A DNA stretch of 64,000 nucleotides from Plectrocnemia conspersa (GCA_009617715.1 VTFK01000333.1:496001-560000), one strand, 5' to 3'. Shown: positions 12,766 to 24,150, counted from the first letter of the stretch. The notes: generated from the letters alone by a model not told the origin. A program made the numbers and translations.

Positions 12766-12990
12766 ATTACATCAGCTCCTCATAGCTATCGCCAAAGACA
12801 TCTTTGTGTTTAGGAAGCTTTTTCAAGCGCTGACGTTCTGTCTGCGACGGTCAAAAATAAGGGACGCGATTCCGACTATATAATTTCCATTATATATTCT
12901 AAAATAAAAAATCAGCAATCATCGACGGATTGTCGACACCACCACTTAAAAAGTGCTTCATTGAATCGAAGCTACAATAATGCAATGAAT
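12766..12990 (-). repeat. Dispersed repeat family, copy 1
   Basis: This segment is homologous to 59965-60190 in the same orientation. Shared landmarks read on the plus strand are CGCTGACRTYCTG, GAATAAGGGACGC/AAATAAGGGACGC, ATCGAC with flanking inverted bases, and TGCTTCATTGAA. On the minus strand, two adjoining frames give RPLFLTVADRTSALEKA and then PKHKDVF; the partner copy gives RPLFLPVAARMSAFDNAP and then PDVF in one frame. Several differences fall at third codon positions or are conservative, suggesting that the ancestor encoded protein. I do not recognise the protein family. Confidence 0.6.
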
Positions 12991-15900
12991 TATATCTTAA
13001 CGTAACTAGCTAAAAATACTTAGGCCATATTCGTATCTCTTAGTTTAATTAAAGATACATAAAATAATAATTAAAACAATTTACATTGCAAGAAAAATTA
13101 AAAAAGCTTCACAAATGGGTGCCACATGTACTAAAAAACAATACTATTATAAAAAAAATTTGCGTTATTTCTACACAATATAAAACTGTTTGCTGATCTA
13201 AGCTCAGTTAAACCCATTAAATTTATTTTAATCCTAGCTAAACTAATACAGCTTAAGAAAACAACAAAATTTATAGTAAACCGCGACGTCTAATTTTCTC
13301 ACTAGGCAATCCAAAAAGTTCAAATCACTTGACTCTCCAAAAATTAAATAAATTGGTCTATGAAATAATGCATCATTCACCATATTCCCCAGAAAGATTA
13401 TTACTTGTTTAATCAATTCGACAACTTTTTAAAAATAATGGTTTAAAAACCGAATCTTGAGATTTCACTTACTTAAAAACTACGGAATTTTAAATTGTAA
13501 TTGGTAGAAATGTGGCTATTCTAATTATAATCATCTTGATTAATAAAGCTGAGAAAATTGTAATCAACGCTTAATATTAAATTAGCAACTTAATAGTTAA
13601 AATATTTAAATTATTATATATTTGCTAATAAAAAAATACCTAAATCGATGAGTTAGCTTAAAAAATATAAGTAATGAATTAATAATAATAAATAGAAATT
13701 AATCAAAGTTTGCTATTGACATAATAAATAATTATTAAATATCGATATATATTTTTTAAAAATATGTAGGCTAACTTTATCCATGTGAAAAAAAAATTAT
13801 TATTGGTAATTAATTTTATTTATATATTGTCCATAAATAGTTTATTACTACTATTTTTTTTAAATCTATTTCTTTATATATAGTATGTACGTACATACAA
13901 ATATTCATTATTAATTTTCCATACCTTTTTGTTATAGTTTAAATTACATACCAAATTGTATTAGAGCTTTCACAAAAACATAAGCTTAAATCTAAAACAG
14001 CTATTAAAAAATCCTATTAAGTTATATATACAAAGAGAACACGAAGCAAAATAAAATATGTATATACCCGCAGACGTTTCTCAAGACACAATTAAGCTTT
14101 CATATAAAGCTAATTCAGACCTTTGAACTTAAAGTAAAAGAAACAGGTTCACAGTGGGTGAAGACACATTATGTATGCAACCCCATGTGCAAGGGCAATA
14201 ACTCACACATAACCGCACTAACGGAAAATTCAAACCAGTTTTCATTCCAATGAATCCCCAAAAGGGTAGTATAGTTATTTTTGAAACCCCAGACAAAATG
14301 CAAGGACATAAAAATGCATTGAAGGAGAGACAGCATTGCTAATTCATCGTCGGATTTTACCTTTTTTAACCTTACACATGAACACATAAAGGTAAAGATC
14401 TTTTATGTAGCGTGTGAGCATAAGACAAAAAATGAAAAGGATTTATCTATCAAAACATCTTTTGTTGTGAATTATTCATAAAAAAATCATTTACAAATAA
14501 TAATAAAATATTAACATAATAAAATAAACATATGCTAAGTTTTACAATTCATTAGAGAGTAAGAGAAACATAAATCAAATTTAAATAAATAATAACTAAT
14601 ATTTTAGTTAACAATTATAAAAAAATCAGGAAAATTTCCTAATTTATATATTTTTAAAATATCACTGAATATTATAGGAGCAATTTTAAATAAAAAATAA
14701 TTATTGCTGTTGCATTCTTAGCAAACCCAGCTAAAACAAACCAGTATTTGGGGATGTGTCGATATCCTGATGACCAGTCCTTGTTTTGGTCCACCTGTCT
14801 GCAAGGTTGTCGGCAATTATGAACTCACTTTGTTCCCGAATAGCGTTTTGCTCACAATGAAACAATTTACGAACTTTAACGAGACGTCAATCACACGTTT
14901 GGATAACATTTCAGACATGTATGGTTGTATTTGTGTGTATTGCATTATAAATTAAATCAACGATGTCGTTTAATATAATTTTCGAATACCGAAAACGAGT
15001 ACGACTAGTACGAGTACGAAATTCGTACAAAAAAAATTGGTTCCAAAAATTATACACGGCGTGGTCATTTTGTTCAAATATGGAAAATTTGTGTGTCATT
15101 CCTGTATCATTAATAATAAAATGTGAGGTTTGTGCATAGGTATGTGCTACGATAAACCGCTAAATAATGATGGAACAATTGACATAAATTATATATTAAG
15201 GTATTACTTTTTTTCAACTCGAGAAAAAAATATTCCTATGCTATGGAAAATATGGAAAATTAATTTGAGGTGGTAAAGTAGAAATGAAAGTTCCTTATAG
15301 TTGAAGTGAAAGTATTGTTCAGTATTGCCTTTTCATAAGAGGTCTAATTGTGTAATGATTAAGAGTTTTATTTAAGAAAATTCTTAAATATAATTTTCAA
15401 GGAAAAATATTTTTTTGACAATCTTGCTTCTAAAAAATTAATATAATTAACCTAAATATGAATTTTAATTTGATCTATTATATTATAGTATATTTTTTTA
15501 ATTAAAAAAACTAAGTTTTGACAAGTACTACAAATAAAAATTCCAACATATTTTTTTTAAAACGATTTTTATACTTTTTAAACAAACCTTATAACACTTT
15601 TTAACAATATTAGTATTTTATATTAATTAAAAGCAATTATTTTAGTAAATCTGTGTTTTTAATTTTTCGAAAAATAAGAACTCTATTTTTTTTTTTTTTA
15701 ATAAATATAAAAATATATGATATTATATTACTATTGATATTTTTATATTATTATTAAACAGAGAACTGGATGATCGTTAAAGAAAAAAACTTCAAAATAA
15801 TGTTTTTGATATAATGGATCTACTTTGAATGATTGCAAAGCATCCAGTTACGAAAAAAAATCGGGCTCTTGGATCGCAGATTTAAAAAAAAAAGCTTTTG

Positions 15901-16679
15901 CTACTCTATAAAAAAAAAATCTTCTTTGGATTATTAAAAAACTAGATTTTAGGTATCTGACAAAAACATTTTATGACGTAGCTTTGCGAAAAGCCCCCAT
16001 ACATTTTTATAATCTGCCGATTCTTACACAAACTGGTTTCTTTTTTTCGATTAATAATGTTATTTTTATATTACTTAAGCAAAGATAAGGTCAATTGAAA
16101 TAACTGAAAACATCACAAAGAATCTTCTTTTATTGTCATTAAAAGCTTCTAAGAAAGCATGTATATTTTCAAGCATCTGGCACGGACCCATCTTTTGTTA
16201 TTCAGCAATTATAAGACATCGAAAAATATTTGCATAAATTTAATTTACATAGTAAATATTTTTTCAACATTAGTTTCTCTAATAAATATATATATTTTAA
16301 AATCAGTTTCTCTTAATCAATCGAAATATTTTTAAGATCAATTTTTATTATTTAGTAAATAAGAAAGTTTCTTTATTGATTAATTTGTAATCATTGTTTA
16401 ATTTTACATATAACATCTAGTTATATATGTTTCAAATATCCTAATGTGTTTTTAATAATATGCAAAATAAAAAACCTATTAATACCAAATACCAAATAAT
16501 ATATCTTATATCTTTGATATTTATTTTATAAAACTCGTATATTATACTAAACTCACATATTCATTACGCGTTATTACTTGATCGTAAAATATCAACCCTT
16601 ATTTATAAACAATTAAAAGGCAATATAATCCTACTGTTTCTGGGTGAAATATAAATAAAATCAAACTGTAAAATTTTAA
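12991..16679. other. AT-rich desert with minor complex patches
   Basis: Mostly A/T. Slightly more complex patches occur at about 14090-14420 and 14730-15130; the latter holds a cluster of ACGAGTACG words at about 14995-15030. A 9-bp perfect inverted pair AACTGGATG/CATCCAGTT sits at 15764-15772 and 15841-15849. No gene or classified element is supported. Confidence 0.4.
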
Positions 16680-16960
16680 TATCTCGCAAAATGTTCAACA
16701 GCATTCATTAGCGCTTCTCGTCAATTATTATTAAAAGCAATCTTCGACCTCCTGGTTTTAATACGTTTCGAGAGACGTTAAGGAATCATTCAGGAGGTCT
16801 CTCTTTGATAAAGTAATACCTGCATTAAAGCCCTTTAACAAGCCCTTAATAGTCGACGGCCTCCGTGTACTGAATCGCAAGAACTCTGCCCGAGCGAATG
16901 CAATTAATTATGCATTAATATAGAATCGAGTTTTGCGCGTTTGACATTGACATTTTTTCA
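16680..16960. promoter_or_regulatory. GC-richer island with hairpin
   Basis: Complex sequence with homeodomain/POU-like words (AATTATGCATTAATA near 16904) and a TCF-like CTTTGATAAAG near 16803. It includes the separately listed hairpin at 16746-16799. No open frame spans it. Candidate enhancer or structured element. Confidence 0.4.
16746..16799. other. Imperfect hairpin inside island
   Basis: GACCTCCTG at 16746-16754 is perfectly complementary to CAGGAGGTC at 16791-16799. Between them an inner stem is possible from TTAATACGT and ACGTTAA around a TTCGAGAG loop. The total is 54 bases, short for an animal miRNA precursor. Strand and function are unknown. Confidence 0.45.
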
Positions 16961-17259
16961 TCGACGAAGATTGTTTAATTAATTTTTAATGGGACTATAT
17001 CTTGATTACGTTTAAAAATAATTATAAAATGAAAAATATGTACTATATATTAATATATTAAATATGTTACATGTCAAAGAGCATATACAATATATAATGA
17101 ATTAAAATTAATAAATCAATCAAGAGTTGCCACTTTACAAGCAGATTTAAAATAAATTTAATTTTATGGAAATATTTAATATTTATATAAGTTACTTTAA
17201 GAGGGTTTAACATATATTTTTTTAACATATCAAATGAGGTTTACATTTGAAACCCTTCC

Positions 17260-17640
17260 TACTGGAATGCGCATTACAAAAAATCTCAAAAGCTCCGATA
17301 ATTGGAACTTAGCATTGATCGTGCCTTACCGCGTCCAGAAATTACGCCATCACGTCCCATAAACTTTTATGGGTCAGCATTGTGATTAAAATTTCAGGGA
17401 GGTCCCACACCAGAAGTATTTCGAAAAAAGGAAAACTACACGGTGGTCCATTCGCAACAAGTGCTCCCTCAAATGCCTCAGAGACCATTACTTTGTTTTA
17501 CGCGATCATATCGCGAGCTTTTATAGGATGAAAACGGCCCTCAGTGAAGCCTAAGGGCGGAATAACCTTTTCGCCATAAATTTCCAACTGACATCATTTG
17601 GTAAATTAATTCAGAAATTACAACTCTTTAATACGCATGC
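17260..17640. promoter_or_regulatory. GC-richer island
   Basis: Balanced sequence without open frames; words include CGCGATCATATCGCGAG (an imperfect palindrome near 17500) and TTTTATAGG. The flanks return abruptly to A/T. Candidate regulatory element by composition. Confidence 0.35.
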
Positions 17641-17809
17641 CTTTAGGACTCATATATATTTTTATTGACCTATTAGCATAATAAATTATTGTATTAAAAT
17701 ATTTTTAAATTAAGAAGTAAAATGTATGTAATTTAATGTGAATTTTTATATGACAAATAATCATCACAACGAGGGTTAAAAAAAACAAGGGTTGTTTTTT
17801 TTATAGATT

Positions 17810-17970
17810 TTTTCAAAATCAAAGGTCAATCCCTCACGTGCGACCAAAGGGCCAAGGAAACCTTTTATTAGCCGCCGAAGGTAGCCAATAATGCCAGTCG
17901 GAGAGGGCGTCTAATTAGACCTCTCCCGGAAGAAGTGCTATATCATCCCCACTTCGAAAACGCATTCCAC
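17810..17970. promoter_or_regulatory. Short GC-richer island
   Basis: About 160 bases of complex sequence containing TCACGTGCG (CACGTG E-box) and TCTAATTAGAC, a palindromic homeodomain-type site. No coding signal. Confidence 0.35.
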
Positions 17971-18889
17971 ATAATGATATACATTGTGTATAATGCAATA
18001 AAAAATAATAAAAATATATTCTAAGAAAATCGTGTAAAAAATGCATTTTCCGTTATAATGGATCGCATTAGGGCTTAATTCATAGGAATTTGGCAATGAA
18101 ATGAAAATAAAATGGCAACGAAGGTGGTGATTTTCGACTGTAATGATGTATAATGTATAGAATTGAAATGTTTTCTTGTAACTCTAGGGGTTGGTGAATA
18201 TAGAAAATATATTAATTTAATATATTTTTTTTTTTTGATAATACATGATTTTGGCATTAACTTTTTGTTAAAAATAACTAGTATAATAATATTAGTATTA
18301 ATTTAGTTTGAACAATAAAGAATTGTTACAAGTTTTACACTCATTAAAAAAAATCTTTTCATACAAAATAAGTTATTAAACGTAAAAAAAATCTGCTTTT
18401 TTATGTGTTGTTCCTCAAAAATAACCTATATTTCTGATTACAATAATGAGATTACACATTTTTTATTTATTTTTAGACATATATATATATATATAAAGTT
18501 ATTCTGACTATATAAATCTACCATAACCAAAATAAGTTTTGATATTTAATAAATTGAATTTAAAATAGAATATTTATTTAGCTAAAGAATTTTACTAAGA
18601 TATTTTCAATAGCTGTTTTAAAAACAAATCATAAGTCGATATAATCAAAACTTGGACAGTCACGTCTTCAATTTTTTTTTTAATAAATATAGATTTTTTT
18701 ATTTAAAAATAGTCAAAAGTGCAATATAATTAAAAACTTTTGCTCATACTCTATTAATAAAAATGCTGCAATATTATGATTTATTCCTTCTTTATTGCCA
18801 TATTTTATTATCATTAACCTCTTCATAATTAAATCCAATGTTTTATAAAAACGATAGCCACCTAGAGCTATTTTTTAATATATTGCTTT
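17971..18889. other. AT-rich spacer with short (AT)n run
   Basis: A/T-dominated; an alternating AT run lies at about 18478-18496. The 60-codon minus-strand frame at 18075-18257 has no recognisable features. Confidence 0.4.
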
Positions 18890-19545
18890 TTACGGCATCA
18901 TTGAACGAATCCGCTCGAATCTGTACCTCTTTATGATTCTGGGATCGTAAAGACCTTACCAGAAGCACCGGAGAACTCTAAAACAATATAAAGAAGACGA
19001 CAATTAACCCTCGCGGCCACGCCGTGTTATTACGGCTTATTGATGGCTCTCGTACTATGGGGAAACGTGAGATACAGAGCCAACGATATAAGCCGTAATT
19101 ACGTGAGATGTGTGAAAATGCAGACTCCGAGCTACTACTAATTTATCGCTATCCAATCTGGACTCATCAATCATTATCATCTGCTAATTGTTATCTCATA
19201 ATGTGCAAAGGGAAGCCGAAACAAGGGTGTGATTTGGGATGGGTCAATTTTTAATTACTTCTCGATACATGTCCGAAACTCGTAAAGAGAGAAAAAATCT
19301 CAACTCCGAGAGGATCCAAACCATTCATCACAAATTAATTCCACATTAGCTAATTGCACTTATTTGTGCTCCCGACCGTTTTGCGTTATCTTCCAACAAC
19401 TCAATCCTCGAATGAAAACTGCAAATGGTTTTTTGATGGTGTTTAAGAAATGCGAAGATGCACCCGCGAATTAAAGTAATAGCCGTCGCGTGTTTTGCAA
19501 TTTTTCCGCGACGAAATTTTAAACGTAATATAGGATACATACACA
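18890..19545. promoter_or_regulatory. Large GC-richer island
   Basis: About 650 bases of complex sequence, one of the longest islands here, containing the strong hairpin at 19029-19099. Other words include TTACGTGAG and several TCATCAATCATTATC-type homeodomain/GATA clusters (about 19165-19200). A 66-codon minus-strand frame at 19346-19546 has no recognisable domain. Best read as a candidate conserved regulatory block. Confidence 0.45.
19029..19099. other. 71-base stem-loop with perfect 12-bp terminal stem
   Basis: ATTACGGCTTAT (19029-19040) pairs perfectly with ATAAGCCGTAAT (19088-19099). After a small internal loop, GGCTCT (19045-19050) pairs with AGAGCC (19076-19081), leaving a 25-base apical loop. 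The stem is G/C-containing and embedded in a non-coding island, so it is unlikely to be a low-complexity artefact. It could be a structured RNA, a miRNA-like precursor, or a dyad-symmetric protein-binding region. No known miRNA seed was recognised. Confidence 0.5.
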
Positions 19546-20340
19546 AATTAATATATAATATAAATATTGTTTTATATTATAAAATTAAAAAAATATCAAA
19601 TGTTTAGACGCAATTTTGTCGCAATTAAATTATTATTTCAGATAATGCGTAAAAAATGTAATAAAAATATACGACACGCTAAAAATGATCCTATATAATG
19701 AATGGCTATAAAGCGGCGCCTAAAAATTCTCAAACCAATAATTAAATAGGGTATAAATAGTTGCAAACTAGTTTTTAAGCCACGTGTCTAAAATTCGTAC
19801 CTATACGAAGTTACGTTTACAAAGTTGTTACAACAAGAATATCAATTTTACTTAAGTATTATTTTACAAAAATAATTTACAATCATATTTTAATCTTAAT
19901 TAGAAAAAAATATTAGAACTTCAATATGTTCCTATTTTTAATTTATTTTACAGTGATTATATATACTTTTATTAAATCAACGTGTTAAGGTTTTTAAAAA
20001 AATTTAAGATGTTTTTATTGATCTGAGTGTATAATAAAAAAATAATAATATATTTTATATTAACTTTTTAACATATTCTACTATTGTGTTTTCTTCAATA
20101 ATTGTTCAGAACATAAAATAAGCGTAAACTAATCTAATTAAAAAACCTACAATTAAATAAGGTAAACTTTAACAGTTGATTAAATTTATCAGTAGTAATC
20201 AATAAATATTTATTTCTTTAATTTAAGAATTTAATTTTATTAATAAAAAAAAATATATTTTTTAACCAAAATTTATAATTTTGATCTAGACTAGATCATA
20301 AAACCTAATTTATATTAATTGACATAATTATTACATTTAA
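19546..20340. other. AT-rich spacer
   Basis: A/T-dominated with a slightly more complex patch at about 19680-19810. No feature supported. Confidence 0.4.
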
Positions 20341-20860
20341 GACACTCATGAAAATGATCAGAATAGTGACAATGAAATTTAAGATTTTTAATTACACCTC
20401 TTTTTTAAAAAAAATCTCAATAGAAAAAGTAAAATACATAATAGAAAAAGATATGAATTCCAAGAAGACACCGGAATATAATCCAATAAGCGGTAAAGAA
20501 TTTCTAGTGAAAGTCATCAATTATCGATTATCTCATTAAACTCAATAAAAAGATTAAACTACTTTCTAACCCAAAGCAAGATTGCGCTAATTATAATTTA
20601 ACCAGGAAAACAACCGTACGATATTGCCTCCTACAAATCGATAAGTATCTTACTTATTATATACAAATATTATAAAAATCACTCAAATCAAACCGGAAAT
20701 AGAGAAACTTGCTCTTTTACCAAATCATAAGTTTAGCTTTAGAAATAAACACCACACAAAAAAGCAAGTGCATATGTCAATAAATATAGCAAAGATTAAA
20801 AATACTGTTTTCTTACAAATAACCTATACTACAATATATTATAAATCAGATTTTAATATA
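20341..20860 (+). mobile_element. Jockey-type LINE reverse transcriptase fragment (decayed)
   Basis: Conceptual translation in shifting frames recovers the order of motifs in Jockey-clade reverse transcriptase. First comes a stretch ending KKTPEYNPISGKEFL at about 20461-20505, comparable with the family's KKAPGYDLITGKIL. It is followed by a KPGKQP..SYKSISIL-like block at about 20603-20655 (the first residue is lost to a stop) and by PEIEKLALLPNHKFSFRNKHH at about 20694-20755, comparable with the family's IIPxHQFGFRxxHST. Stops and frameshifts break it, the active-site region is not present, and neither end is defined. It is a dead 5'-truncated and internally mutated copy. The family call rests on motif order from memory, not on a search. 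Confidence 0.65.
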
Positions 20861-21295
20861 GTTTTATAAATAAAATATAAATCGTTATCAAATTAATTGT
20901 TTAAAGAAATATATATCAAAACGTAATATTTGGGTCAGATAAGTGGTCGAACGTATTTTTAAGGCATAGGCAATGATTTATTTGAACTTACTTCTGAGGT
21001 AGTATTGACTGTGAAAAAAGGGCTAAAAGTCCCATAGGCCATTATGACGCAAGCGCAATGCTTTGTTATTATATAGTCGTAGTTTCTACTTTTCCACTCC
21101 GGTTCTATATCATGTTTTGAGATTGTATCTTGATGTGTTAATAAACATCCACCGAGAAAAAAATCAGAGTGCCTTTGGTCCATTTATATGCATCCGATGA
21201 GAAAGATAAAGCACAGCTTTCAACTGAGAAATTAACATACAGTAAAAAATATTAAAATTATATATATAGAATATATTTAAAATATTATCCTAAGA
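20861..21295. other. Spacer
   Basis: Moderately complex at about 20930-21190, where a 74-codon minus-strand frame (20959-21183) has no recognisable domain. Nothing further supported. Confidence 0.3.
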
Positions 21296-21600
21296 GCTTG
21301 AGCCGTTTATAGTGCTAATGCACGTTTAATTACCCATTTGCGAGATTCTCTCCACGAAACCTCCCATTTGGCTAATAATTACGCACACGTAAAGTGAAAG
21401 AATAATTATATAGTGACAGTTCAGACCTTCTTTGCCCAACAATAAGCAGCATTTTCTTGCCTTAAGAATGTCGTTGTCCAACGGCTCTTCGAGTATTTCT
21501 CAGTTTATTGAGTAATTTCATATGGGACAGTGAGAAAATCGCCAGGACATTCGCTTTATACGATTAACACTTAATTAGGCGCTTCGTTGCAGGCGTGTTA
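21296..21600. promoter_or_regulatory. GC-richer island
   Basis: Balanced sequence with homeodomain words such as TTTAATTACCCATTTG and GGCTAATAATTACGC, and no open frame. Candidate regulatory element by composition. Confidence 0.35.
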
Positions 21601-21840
21601 AAAAAAATAATGTAACGTTTATATTTTTTAATGATTATGTAATTTAGTACTGATATAATTAAAGTTAATTAAAATACAATCTTGTTTTATAAAAAAAATA
21701 AAAAATAATAATATATATTTAAGCGAGAATATAGCTTACTCATGTTATTTTCTAACTAACACAATCAAAACTTTTCTACTACTTAGTTTCTTCAACCAGA
21801 CTTGCACCAAGCATTGATTAAGACTTGAGATTAAGCCCAA

Positions 21841-21905
21841 AATAATTAAGTACGTAAGGCGCTGGAATAATAACTGAGAGACCATGGATTCGAATCTCCG
21901 CGAAA
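21841..21905 (+). pseudogene. Degenerate tRNA-Leu/Ser-like fossil
   Basis: The run TAAGGCGCTGGA near 21855 matches the D-arm to anticodon-stem join of class-II tRNAs, and GGATTCGAATCTC near 21887 resembles a T-arm with internal box B. Box A upstream is poor (AATTAAGTACG), the anticodon stem does not close properly, and no acceptor stem pairs. It is therefore a pseudogene or the tRNA-derived head of an old SINE. No SINE body or target duplication was found. Confidence 0.35.
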
Positions 21906-22074
21906 AGCTCAAATTTTATTTATAAAATTTGCTATTTTTTAAATTCGGTTTCAGATGCATTGTAAATTATAAATTTATCAATAAAATAATATTTCCAATT
22001 GGAGGATTAACTCATTCTGATTCTCAGTAACTTTAGATTTTTTAAAAATAAAGAAATTATGTAATAAATAGTAA

Positions 22075-22763
22075 CATATGAGCCGATGATTTTAAAAGTG
22101 GGGCAAGTCCATTCTTTATAAAAAAAAAGTTATAGCTAATTCTCATTAGAAATTATATTACAATTTCTGTTTTAAGTCAATTCACAATCATATATACAAA
22201 AGTGTAATGTTTTTGATTAGTAATTTATTTTGGTCAATGCCATTCATTGTTTCTTGATTTTGAAAGTGAGGCAATTCCACTCAAAATAAAATAATTTTAA
22301 TGAAAATTGCAAAGCGTGCTTTGTTAGTTACTCTCCACAGATACAAGGCAACAAAATTTTGAAAAATTTTGAAGTCTTACAGCCTAATGGTTTTACACAA
22401 AAGTGTGCTAAGAGAAGAATGCGACAGAGAAATAACAGGAGAACGCAAAGGAATCGTAGTATTAAATATTTTTTGGATACCAAAGAAGGCAAAATTTTAG
22501 TATGCAAAAGATTTTTTTTAGACTTTTCATAAAATCATTGTTTTTGAAAGTGAGATAAGTCCATTGGGTCCTACTAAAAACATGTTTTTTTTTGTTTAAA
22601 TAACGCTAATATAATTATTGCATATGAAATTTTTATAAAAAAAGAACGAAAATAATATAAAATAAATCTATGTTTTTTTAAATCAATTCAAACGCAAAAT
22701 ATTAATTATCCAACAATAACATAATATGGACATGCCCCACTTTCAAAATCACCAGCTCATATG
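22075..22763. mobile_element. MITE-like element with inverted ends and internal repeats
   Basis: The left end CATATGAGCCGATGATTTT (from 22075) is the inverted match of the right end AAAATCACCAGCTCATATG (to 22763); the match continues through AAAGTGGGGCA.GTCCAT. The terminal motif family, roughly TTTTGAAAGTGRGGCAAGTCCATT, also recurs inside in direct orientation at about 22255-22281 and 22537-22565, besides 22087-22113 and the inverted copy at 22725-22751. Multiple subterminal copies are typical of transposase-binding arrays. The ends overlap a TA, so a TA target duplication (Tc1/mariner-like) is possible but ambiguous because the terminus is itself palindromic. There is no transposase. Confidence 0.65.
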
Positions 22764-22776
22764 TTTATTCCGCTAT

Positions 22777-23541
22777 TAGAGTACGCTCGGGATAAGGATT
22801 CCGGTTTGTTATTGTGAGCGTGAACTGTGTGGGTCAAAAAAATTCGCTCAGAATATTTAATTTTTTAATTTTAAAAGAAAATATATGTTTATTTAATATA
22901 CACACATCTGAGCTTAGTTGGAAATTTCAACGGACAATTAAAAATATTTTTTATAATCGAAGAAACCAGACATTGATGTCATTAATTAAATATTTGCAAA
23001 ATTCAAAATCTTTCACTAGTCAAAAAAATAATGAAGTCTTTAGCTATTCTTCAAAAGCAAAAAAATATAAAATGGGGAAAGAAATTATTCGCAGATTGTT
23101 TAATGGCTCGACGACTCTATTAAATCATTAGAATCCATTGAATAAATTAAAAAATTATCATTGGCACAATGATAAGAATAATAACTTTTTTAAGCCTTAC
23201 AGAGAATGGTGTAAAAAAATCAACAACTTACGGATTAATGGAAAAATAATTAAAATATTTTAATACACGGGTAAGAGAACGATTAACTTACAGTGTATAT
23301 TTGAAGCCTTGATATCAATTAAACCAATATCAACACAAAATTATTTAAAATAAATCACTAGAGAAGATCGAACTTCTGTGCCACACTGCACTTTAATGAC
23401 GAATACCAGCGTTGACGAATTAGCGACTGTCCTTAAAAGAGAAAGCGAGACAACAAAGTACACGCTACATCGTTTCTCCCTCTCATATACATGTACACGC
23501 ACACAATAAATAACAGGCATCCTTATCCCGAGCGTACTCTA
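22777..23541. mobile_element. TA-flanked inverted-repeat element containing a 105-codon frame
   Basis: GAGTACGCTCGGGATAAGGAT at 22779-22799 is repeated, inverted and perfect, at 23519-23539. Similarity continues inward another 25 or so bases (TGTGAGCGTG.AC against TGTGCGTGTAC). A TA dinucleotide borders both sides (22777-22778 and 23540-23541), consistent with Tc1/mariner-like or similar TA-targeting transposons. The right shoulder (23370-23510) is complex and non-coding. A plus-strand frame of 105 codons lies at 22814-23131; it has no motif I recognise, so it may be a remnant of the element's protein or chance. The element starts only about 14 bases after the previous one ends. Confidence 0.7.
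22814..23131 (+). CDS. Unrecognised 105-codon frame inside inverted-repeat element
   Basis: The predicted product is basic and rich in N, K, I and S, with a possible continuation in the same frame downstream (about 23132-23262, with a stop between). I see no DDE triad, zinc finger or helix-turn-helix signature. Its position between the inverted ends at 22779 and 23539 is the only hint that it could be transposon-derived. Chance in A/T sequence is a fair alternative. Confidence 0.25.
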   Translation: MSVNCVGQKNSLRIFNFLILKENICLFNIHTSELSWKFQRTIKNIFYNRRNQTLMSLIKYLQNSKSFTSQKNNEVFSYSSKAKKYKMGKEIIRRLFNGSTTLLNH

Positions 23542-24150
23542 AATATATATAAAAAATATTTGTAAGCTTATAAAAAAGTTTATTAAAATATGTAAATGCC
23601 AGTTTATTATATTTAGGCTTTCTCGCATTTTTTTAGTGGCTTAAAGATTTCTATAGTGTTTTATTTCCGAGACTTGTTAGTAAAAAAACTCATGCTAGTG
23701 GTTTTGTCAGGAGTTATTTTTAGAGCTATGAAGAGCTCTTAACAAATATACAAGGTTTAGATTAGAAACTAAGTCTCCATTAAAACATTCATCGGCCAAT
23801 TATGACCTCTATCTATAGATAGCCTATTTCAGTTTGGTAAATTGTGAACAGTACTTAGTGGAAAATTCTTTGAAACTATAATGGCTCACCTAACCTGTGA
23901 GTCTGCTCCTGTGATTATAACCATTTTTAAAGGAACGTTGCTATACCTAACAATATTTAATTATCAAACATTTAAACATTTTTATTTGATAAATAATCTA
24001 ACTTAGAACTAAAACAATGACAATCTATAACAAGTGAGATTTAACACATATGTGTTCATATTTATTACTATTACTAAGAGATGTCTTAGAATTTGAACCC
24101 AAAAGTCACACTCTTAAAGCTTAAATTTTAAGTATTTTAAGTAAGAATAT
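23542..24150. other. AT-rich spacer
   Basis: A/T-dominated with no supported feature; slightly more complex at about 23690-23940. Confidence 0.4.

Noticed and set aside
12766..12850. Minus-strand mini-frame ending before AATAAA as the last exon of a host gene
   Set aside because: The sequence belongs to a repeat family with a second copy near 60 kb, so a mobile-element origin is more likely.
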